From Pleurodeles waltl (taxonomy: Eukaryota > Chordata > Amphibia > Caudata > Salamandridae): 64,000 nt of DNA. Positions within the stretch are counted from its first letter, which is position 1. Each line of letters begins with the position of its first letter. A program made the position numbers and the translations under genes. This document shows, one piece after another, positions 56,207 through 64,000 of this stretch. The notes under the pieces are model-generated. The model did not search any database, was not told where the DNA came from, and worked only from the letters and a program-made list of their open reading frames with translations. Location: the NCBI RefSeq assembly GCF_031143425.1, contig NC_090438.1, positions 753,141,823 through 753,205,822 on the forward strand, written 5' to 3'.

Positions 56207-57451
56207 CTGAAGTCTCAGGGACAAAAAGACTTCGGGCCTCATTCTGACTTTGGCGGGCGGCGGAGGCCGCCCGCCAAAGTACCGCCATCAGAATACCGCT
56301 GCGCGGCCAAAAGACCGCCGCGGTAATTCTGAGTTTCCCGCTGGGCTGGCGGGCGACCGCCAGAAGGCCGTCCGCCAGCCCAGCGGGAAACCCCCTTCCA
56401 TGAGGATGCCGGCTCCGAATGGAGCCAGCGGAGTGGAAGGGGTGCGACGGGTGCAGTTGCACCCTTCGTGATTTTCAGTGTCTGCTTGCCAGACACTGAA
56501 AATCTTGGTGGGGCCCTGTTACACCCGTTACCGCCAGCCAGGTTCTGGCGGTCACAACCGCCAGAGCCAGGCTGGCGGTCGGAATCCCCATTGCGGCGCT
56601 GCCTGCAGCGCTGCCTGCAGCGCCGCCATGGAGGATTCCCCAGGGCAGCGGGAAACCGGCGGGACACCGCCGGTTTTCCGTTTCTGACCGCGGCGGTACC
56701 GCCGCGGTCAGAATGCCCATGGATGCACCGCCAGCCTGTTGGCGGTGCATCCGCGGTCGTTGGCCTGGCGGTAGTCTACCGCCAGGGTCAGAATGACCCC
56801 CTTCATGTCTTCAAGGAAATTCCTTGTGCACCGAAAACGCCTACCGGATCGATGCAACGCTTGTGACTTTGTCCCGCACGCCCAGGGTTTCCACACATCT
56901 TCCCTGGGCGTCAAAAGAACCCCTGATCGCAGTGAGGACCCAAGACTGAGCACTGGAAATCAAAGCAAAGCCCCTTCCAGCATGAAAATAAACAACACAT
57001 CGTCTGTGCCACGTTGGAAAATCCGATGCGCACCCTATTTGTCCACACATCTCCTCCTCTGCGGTCCGTGCGTGTAATTTTGACGCAAACCAGGTACTTT
57101 GTGCACACAAGAGACAATTGTGATTTTTAAGATTTAAAACTCTTCATAACATTGCAAAAGTGATATCTCAACTTATTTATCGTTTTTACCTTAATTTAAC
57201 TAGATAAATATCATATATTTTTCTAAACCTGTGTGGTGTATTTTTGTGGTGTTTTCACTGTGTTATTGCATGATTTATTGCACAAATACTTTATACATTG
57301 CCTTCTAAGTTAAGCCTGACTGCTCAGTGCCAAGCTACCAGAGGATGGGCACAGGATAATATGGATTGTGTGTGACTTACCCTGAGCAGGATTGTGGTTG
57401 CTATTTGGACAAAGGTGACACCTCTGCCAACCAGAGACCCCATTTCTAACA
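56207..57451 (+). repeat. Large interspersed repeat, right half, interrupted by a MITE
   Basis: Continues the repeat broken at 45421: CTGAAGTCTCAGGGAC..., then after the MITE (56234-56801) CATGTCTTCAAGGAAATTCC and onward, ending GAGACCCCATTTCTAACA at 57451. Non-coding. The CA end suggests a TG...CA type element, but the left terminus was not identified. Confidence 0.55.
56234..56801. mobile_element. 568-bp non-autonomous Harbinger-type element with TTC duplication
   Basis: Ends GGGCCTCATTCTGAC and GTCAGAATGACCCCC are inverted repeats, flanked by TTC at 56231-56233 and 56802-56804. The interior is built of GGCGG/CCGCC palindromes. The right end read inward (GGTCATTCTGACCCTGGCGG) resembles the right end of the autonomous element at 4895. 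No coding capacity. Confidence 0.8.
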
Positions 57452-59640
57452 CCCAGGCATATGTTTATTAACAACTATGCAGCAACCCTATCCCCAGCCT
57501 CCCTAGACTGATGTGGCTCAGTCTGCTACGTGACTGATTAGTATTTGCCAATCTGATGGGGAAAAAAGGGGAGCCCTAGTTCGTGGTCAATCCAGGATGG
57601 GGGTGCCCACAGTTCGACAGGCTGAAGCTTAAGGAATCCCCATGGTAAGGCTTAGCCAACACAGCCAAGGAGCTGCATCCTCCACCCCCACAGTATTTCC
57701 TTCCAGTGGGAATCGTGGGTTGCCCATGACCTTGTGCCTGTGAAGAAATCTGCAGCCCGAGATGAGGACATCAGGCTGTCTGAGGCGCCTACTTGTCCTC
57801 CTCTGCGGCAAAACTGTGTATTGGGGTGGGTCGGTGAGCGCCATCCATGAAAACCACACGGACTGTCAGGATAGTGGGTATGATTTCCACCCACGTCTGA
57901 ATAGTGGGGGCGTATGAACACATTTTAATAGATCCTGCGGAAAAAATATAATTGTGTTTGTGTGTCAACAGATTCAATAAAGTAGGCAGTTGAAGACTTT
58001 GCCAATGTATATCAAAACTGGTTTCAACTAGGCACAGAGCCCCTTCCAGGTATTAAAAAGTTACGTTTTTAACAGTTGAAAGAAGCCCTCGCTGTTTATT
58101 TTTGGACTGAGTAATTTATAGTTTGACAATGACTAGTGCAGACCTCAAAGAATACAATGCGATCGGTTTTGTCAACGAATGACAGTTTCTCCAATTTTGA
58201 TTTTATGTTACTGTGCATTTAAAAATAGCACCAAGGAGACTTTATTTCAGGATATAATGCTGCATGTTAACTGGAGTGTTACTAGGGAATTTGTTCAAGG
58301 TCCGAGTTGCAAAGTTGTAAGTGACTTCGATGACTTGCAGAATTTTGCCTGTCATTAGTTAACCTCCTCTGTCCACTTCTGAGTATTGTGCATTTTGCCG
58401 GCATTCTTATGTGGATTTTTGAGTCGTTCCGCTCGCACGTGTTCGTTTGATATCGCTGACACTGGAGTTGTTTAAAGCACCCTTCCTAATCATTGGTAGG
58501 GGTTTCCCAAAAGTTATTTGATGGCAGACAGGCCAGAGTTTCAGATCATTTGAAAACGAGCTACAGAATCTATAGAAATCATCTGTGCCGCATGTGCTAA
58601 TCTAGGCGAGACAGGCTGTTTAATTCTTCTTTGCTCGCTGGAGTCACTATAAATTGTGTTTGGTCGTAATTGATCAGAGAATGTAGAGTACAAATCGTTT
58701 TTTGTGAAAAAGAGCTGAAACAAGCTAAATCAAAACTTTAATTTTAAAATAGGAAACGGTAATCACACCCTGTTTTTTCATTTAATTACAGAGGCATTTT
58801 GATGGCAGTCGTTTGCAGTACAAGTACAATGCGGCAGGGACAGATCTCTGCACAAGAGTGAGATCTACAAGGTTAGTATCGCCCTCTATACAGGAAATGC
58901 CAAACCTACCAGTATTTCGTCGAGAGCATTACAACATCAAGGAAGTGGGTGGGGGTAGCAGAGCTCAGCAAACAAGATGATAACATCTTGAAAACTCTCA
59001 TTTCTGGCAAAAGACTAGTCTGTGATGCTAAACCGATGGTGTAATTTGTCCGTGATGGACACCCACTGGATCGCAAAGAGCTGGGGTTAAGTCACTTTTC
59101 CGCTACCAGTCAAGCACATACGTTGATAAAGCTCTTTTTGAACAGTTGAGAAATTATGAGCTGTGGGAAGTCACAATAGCTAAGCAAAGAGGGATAATTT
59201 ATCAGCCAGGATCTCAAACATTTCTGTATAATCTGCCGTTGCTCTTGTGGAAAGTGGTTCACGGGGGTGTCAATGAGACAGTAACACTGTTCTCACCATG
59301 TGTTCGATGCACTAAATTAAGAGGTGAAGAGCATCATGACCCACTTGAGGCTACATATGTATTACATGATTGGGTGGTTTTATTCCCTAGCAACTAAAGG
59401 TGAAAGGGAGTTGATGGCAACTATGCTTTTAGTGACTTCGTCATAACAGACTTGGGGCAATGGGCCGTCCGGTCAGGATAAAATTTAGCAATATCAGACA
59501 GCGAAAGATAACAGCGGTGAAGAAATTTTAAATGTAATAGTTTGTGTCAATAGTTTACCAAGATGCGTGGAATATGGGTGCAGCATAAGCACACATCTTG
59601 TCAGTGAGGGGAACGCCCAGGTTTCCCACCCAGACCTCTC
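57452..59640. other. Unassigned sequence
   Basis: No recognised domain. An 83-codon plus ORF at 59146-59397 has no family I know. No tandem or terminal repeats noticed. Confidence 0.4.
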
Positions 59641-59689
59641 AAACTAGAGTTGTCGTGTCCGGCTTCATGGCAAGGCTCAGTTGATACAG

Positions 59690-61210
59690 CCTAGATATTA
59701 ATCAGGCAATCACCTCCCGTATCTGTCACTACGTGTGTTAGTGGAGGAAAATCCTCAGGAACTGGTGGGTAAGATTGGAGAAGGGATCTTAGAGTATTAT
59801 GCAATCTCCGAAAAACAAAGAGGTCCATGGGGGAGACCGGCTGTTGGTGCTGGCCAGTCACAAGCTGCAGAACATGCACTAGAGTTTCCCGGGTGAAGTG
59901 GAGCCACGAGTTGTTATGCAGTGGAAGGGCAGTGGAGTAGAGGGTTTCACCACCCAGCGTAATCTGTGACATGCCCAGTAGGTCGTGGACACGGTTTGGA
60001 TGTCATGGAGGTCCAATGGGACACCCTTTGGTAATTGTTGTGTATGGAGGAGGCCTCCTAGTTGGTCACACTCTGGCCTCCGGTACAGAACATGGGCATC
60101 CGGGTGGTACCACCAATGTGCATATTGACATTGGGCAGCAAGATAATAAAGGTAAAAGTCAGGGACTCCAAATCCCCCACCTTCAGTATGAAAAGTTAAG
60201 GTGTCCCAGAAGTCCTGGGGGGCGATCCTCCTGCACACATCAAGCGTAAAAGATGGCCTCGAATGGTACAAAAAAACTCCTTTGTCGGTGGTATTGGGAC
60301 AGTCAAAAAAAGGTATAAAAGGAACAAAAGAATCACCATTTCGATTATGGCCGCCCATTCCGCCATGGATAGTGGGAGTCTTGCCCACCAGGTCACCTGG
60401 GCATCGAGGTTTGCTTTTGTCGGGCCATAATTGAGTTGTATTATTTGGTTCTTATCTCTGTGTAGTTGGATACCTAGATACTTAGGGGGTTATTACAACT
60501 TTGGGGGAGGTGTTAATCCGTCCCAAAAGTGACGGTAAAGTGACGGATATACCACCAGCCGTATTACGAGTTCCATAGGATATAATGGACTCGTAATACG
60601 GCTGGTGGTATATCCGTCACTTTACCGTCACTTTTGGGACGGATTAACACCTCCTCCAAAGTTGTAATAACCCCCTTAGTGTCCTCCACGGACCATCGGA
60701 AAGGATATTCCTCAGATATGGGTTGGGCAGCGTCAGTTAAGGGAAAGAGTTTCCATTTGGCCCAATTATTCTGCAGGCCCAAAAGATTACCATAGCGAGA
60801 TATTTCTTGCATAATAGGAGCAAGATTGTCAGCAGGGTGCCGAACAAAGAGCAGAATGTCGCCTGCATAAAGAGAGAGCAACAGGGGCCATGGGTAAGTT
60901 GAAGACCTCTATAAGCGTGGTGGGATTTCAAGTAATGGACCAGCCGGTCCATTGCAAGGATAACGAGGAGAGGGGATGGGGGCACTCCTGTCGGGTACCT
61001 CGTGTGATGTGGAATGTATTGGTAATCGAGCCATTTACTCAAATTCAGGTGATCTGATCAGTATATAACAGCATGATTATGGATAGGAAAGGGGGGGGGA
61101 ATATCCAGCCTACTCAAGACAGCTGTCTGAAAAGGCCATTCTAAAAAATCAAAAGCTTTCTCGGCGTCCAATAGGGCCATGACTGCAGGGATGACTGGTG
61201 CTATCCTAAG
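59690..61210 (-). mobile_element. L1/Tx1-like LINE ORF2 fragment with a MITE inside
   Basis: Read leftwards on the minus strand: ALLDAEKAFDFLEWPF (about 61185-61130), PPSPLLVILAMDRLVHYLKS (about 60990-60920), the catalytic region SLYAGDILLFVRHP (about 60878-60835) and LLGLQNNWAKWKLFPL (about 60785-60740). A 191-bp MITE interrupts here. After it come LPLSMAEWAAIIEMV (about 60385-60340) and the C-terminal blocks GGGFGVPDFYLYYLAAQCQY and AHWWYHPDAH (about 60175-60090). The last 93-codon part is 59972-59691. Gly replaces the first Asp of the catalytic YADD, and frame shifts near 60885 and elsewhere disable it. Confidence 0.75.
60485..60675. mobile_element. 191-bp near-perfect palindromic Harbinger-type MITE, TTA duplication
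   Basis: GGGGGTTATTACAACTTTGG at the left and its reverse complement at the right, with the arms matching almost throughout (GTCCCAAAAGTGACGGTAAA appears in both orientations). TTA flanks at 60482-60484 and 60676-60678. The end matches the right end of the autonomous Harbinger (GTTATTACAAC against GTCATTACAACC, then GGTGTTAA in both). It is inserted in the L1-like RT, so it is younger than that copy. Confidence 0.9.
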
Positions 61211-61859
61211 TAAAACTGCAAATATGGTTCGAAAATGAATGAAACAAATTAAAAATAAATAATCCTAATTTAAGGTGCGATCTTCACCTCGTGCCTCAAC
61301 CATACCATGCTAAGGCGACCTTAAATTACGCACCCACCTCTTCGCACTGAAAAGAACACAATTGAGAATATAAAACAATAAGTACATCATACACAGATAC
61401 CCTCCCCATCATATATTCTTTCTTTCAACCCATTTCATGTCAAGACCGGAGGCTAGCATTATACATTAATCTTTTATTGTACTCCATGCAGCACTTTAAA
61501 GCAAACTTTTAACCATACTTAAAATTCTAGAATTAGAACCACCACTACAATTTATATAAAAAGTCCAGCAGCCATCTTCCTCTTTTTTGCTTGCTGCTCC
61601 TTGCCACTTGTTTCTGTTTGCATTGTTTAGAGATGTGTTAACTTGTGTTTAATTTGTGATACAGTGTATTATTTTGACATGTTAATACATTGTGGTAAGT
61701 TATATATTTGTTATTTTAGCTGTTTAGCAGTTCTTGTAGTGAATTTCCCAATTTACCAGATACTTTAGACGTACATTAGAACAGTAAATGTAAGTTTTTT
61801 TTTTTTTGAAAAAAACATTTGTAGAGTGTTTTTGAAGGTATTTTTAAAGATTTCTTGCC
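61211..61859. other. Unassigned AT-rich sequence
   Basis: AT-rich, with poly-T at about 61797. No gene recognised. Confidence 0.4.
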
Positions 61860-62326
61860 TGTGGTAGCCCTAGCGCACCGCTCGCTTGGCGTTGTGAACA
61901 AGGGTGAGGAAATCAGACTCAGCGCAAGTCATTTTCACCTCGTGCTGAAGTGAGGGCCATGCATTCAGCTTATTCTTTATGTGCACAGAAAGCGAGTGTG
62001 CCCTGAGGGAACGTGTGGTCTCGGAGGTTCCTGATTACAGTGACATCATACGTTGTGCGCATGTGACAGCGTCACCTGATCAGGCAGTCATTTTGGTTGG
62101 TATACGGTTGTCAAGGGAATTGATGTCTCCAGCAGCCATATTTGTAAAGCAGAAACACGAGGCGGGTTTGTGCTTTCGTTACCTCTCATTTCCAAACAGA
62201 ATTTTGAGATGGACGTTGCGAGAGTGTGAAGAAGAGGTTTTGCTATCAAATTACATAAAAAAAGAAATATATATTTTACAGGCTTTGTGTTTAGCTGAAT
62301 GAGGATTTGTTTTTTACTTCATAAAG
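61860..62326 (+). other. Probable 5' leader of a Ngaro-like element
   Basis: This precedes the ATG at 62327 of the ORF1. It contains an open 107-codon stretch (61979-62302) without known domain. Terminal repeats were not recognised, so the element's left boundary is open. Confidence 0.3.
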
Positions 62327-63410
62327 ATGAGTGAGGAAAGAGGTCCTTCAGAAGTTGATAGTAATGATAATGCTTTTAAAAAGATGGCTTTAGATGAGGT
62401 GAGGACCTCAGTAAAAGATATTATGGAATCTGTTATGAAGAGTAAAAGGAAGGGTAAGGATTTTTCAGATAAAGATCTTGGTCTCTGAAGGAGGAGGATG
62501 CAAATAAAAATACGGGGTCAGGAAAGAAAAAGATAAAGAGGAAAACTATTGAAATTGAGAAAAATTATATTTTTTTTATCTTGGCAGAAGTGTGGTCTAG
62601 GCACTGTGGCACAGGAGTGTCCAGCGCGGCACACATGAGATTCAGTGAAAACATGATGATATAAACTCCTATAACCAGGAGGGAGACAGTTGTGATGAGT
62701 TCGTTTTGGACAACTACGAGGATGATGTTTGGGATCTAGACTACGATAAGGAAGGAGATAGGAATTGTGAAGGATCCTCAAGCTGTAGATATGTTCAGTC
62801 TTGATATGATAAGGCACCCTAGAAGTGCCGATTGGTGGCCTTTGACACATGTATCTGATTTTATAAAATTATGGATAAGACGGCCATTGGAGAAAGAGGC
62901 AAGAGCTATGAAGAAAGCAGAATGTTCTTGTCCAGTAATTGAGAATAAGGCCTATATGACCTGAGATTTAGACCCAAATCTGAATAGTTTTCTTATTACA
63001 TTGGGTCATGACCCCAGAAAGGGTCTAGAAAGAGAACTCAAACAGTGTCAAGATAGACTGCTGGACGCAATTGGTCCACTACTGGATATGGCTGAGGAAG
63101 CTAAGTCTAAGTTAGTCTCTGTAGATACAGAGTTGTTTAGAGGTTGGTCAAAGAGAGCAGTTTGTTTCATTTGATGGCAGAAAGGGGGAAAGCAATCATC
63201 ATGGGCATTAGTCCTAAGCAAGGGGACTGTGCTAAGAAAGGAGCAGAGTGAAGACCTAAAAGAGTGTTTTTTTGGGTATGCCTTTGTGAAAGGTATGGAG
63301 AAGTATATTTTCACTTTCACAACTTGATAAGACTCTGAGTTCTTTGAGTAGACTTTTTGAGTGACGTGTTTATGTGAGGGCAGGAGCAGTAGAGTTGTCA
63401 ACAGTTCCTA
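62327..63410 (+). pseudogene. Ngaro/DIRS-type ORF1 (Gag-like), decayed
   Basis: Starts MSEERGPSEVDSNDNAFKKM at 62327. After frame changes it continues with AVDMFSLDMIRHPRSADWWP (62779-62838), LERELKQCQDRLLDAIGPLL and a FRGWSKRAVCFI block (about 63030-63170). It ends with FFGYAFVKGMEKYIFTFTT (about 63270-63325). These blocks resemble the ORF1 product of vertebrate Ngaro elements (a helical region with DKLLDVMGPL-type and FG.PF.K-type motifs), recalled from general acquaintance. Stops at about 62488, 62960 and 63174 and a broken middle show that it is dead. No RT or recombinase follows before the window ends. Confidence 0.45.
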
Positions 63411-63419
63411 TATTATATC

Positions 63420-64000
63420 AGGAGAATACCCCTTCATAGCATCCCAATTCAGGCACCTACAACAACTGCCTTTGCATAGTTCAGACCTACCCAGAACCCC
63501 ATGATGTCACATAAGCTGCATTTTGCCAGCATCCCGTAGCCAAAGATGAGCTTCACAGAGCTCAGAAGATTGCACAAGTACGCACTATAACTCACCTTTA
63601 AAGAACAACCTTTAAAACACAACCCTTAAAAAACATAACCCATATCCCCTTTTTTCACAACAGTATGCCTCAGTACCCTCCCCAACACTTCACACCATAC
63701 ACACAACAACACAACAGAGACTACACACAACACTACATAAACGCAAGACAAAAAGATAAAGTACTAACTCAACTACCTTACTGGCAATGAAGATCATCCA
63801 CAAGAGTAATCCCCCAAATAGCCAGACAGCCTCCTTGACTGTACCTTCCTGACACCAGACAATCCAGCATCACTAACACCTGCACCCACTCAAATTTGAT
63901 CACTGTTGGCCTCACTACCCTGAAAATCACCATAATTTATGAGCAACCACCCAGAGAAATTCTGTTACCCTCCTAGGGATACATTCAAGGTACCACCCTT
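63420..64000. other. Unassigned sequence to the window end
   Basis: AC-rich, with CACAAC/ACACAC stretches at 63690-63740. No ORF or repeat structure recognised. Confidence 0.4.

Overview
The window looks like intergenic DNA from a very large vertebrate genome, most likely a salamander and plausibly a newt (Salamandridae). I see no host protein-coding gene, rRNA or tRNA. Nearly everything recognisable is a transposable element or its wreck: PIF/Harbinger DNA transposons with their short non-autonomous relatives, several DIRS-order elements (DIRS and Ngaro types), L2/CR1-like and L1/Tx1-like LINEs, one Ty3/Gypsy pol remnant, and large non-coding interspersed repeats bounded by TG...CA. That mix fits salamander genomes; the organism call is inference.

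Layout. 1-4895: right part of an autonomous Harbinger element, with a HARBI1-type transposase on the minus strand and a Myb/SANT-like protein gene on the plus strand, abutting a DIRS reverse transcriptase. 4896-6300: DIRS wreck. 6560-10440: an L2-like LINE split by a 2.7 kb TG...CA repeat. 11702-12634: Harbinger-type non-autonomous element. 12640-15360: internally duplicated repeat. 16256-16760: minus-strand LINE endonuclease. 17390-22060: two DIRS copies in tandem. 24405-27200: a short palindromic element, then AT-rich DNA with minisatellites and a hairpin. 27466-29184: 5'-truncated L2-like LINE. 30646-34260: palindromic element, then a DIRS copy with its left terminal repeat. 34713-39170: L1-like ORF1 wreck, another LINE 5' half, Ty3/Gypsy pol wreck. 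39350-44280: old L1-like element on the minus strand. 44428-57451: a large interspersed repeat interrupted by a 10.7 kb LINE insertion. 59690-61210: L1-like RT on the minus strand, itself interrupted by a palindromic element. 61860-63410: Ngaro-like ORF1.

The most striking object is 45517-56206. Eight tandem monomers of about 945 bp, almost pure pyrimidine on the plus strand, run directly into the start codon of a LINE ORF of 1018 codons (AP-like endonuclease plus reverse transcriptase, 3' end with a short TTGAT-type tail). The layout resembles the tandem promoter monomers of rodent L1, but here on an L2-like LINE. Monomers 1-3 and 4-6 form a duplicated three-monomer block of about 2.85 kb. 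Monomers 1-7 each end in the same eight-codon mini-ORF, whose start corresponds to the real ORF start. The ORF is in one frame throughout and is broken only by two TGA codons; one of these is TGG in the other copy in this window.

A second notable structure is the Harbinger element. A small minus-strand exon near its right end and the main transposase exon at the left have matching splice phases, so the whole Myb-like gene would lie antisense inside the first transposase intron.
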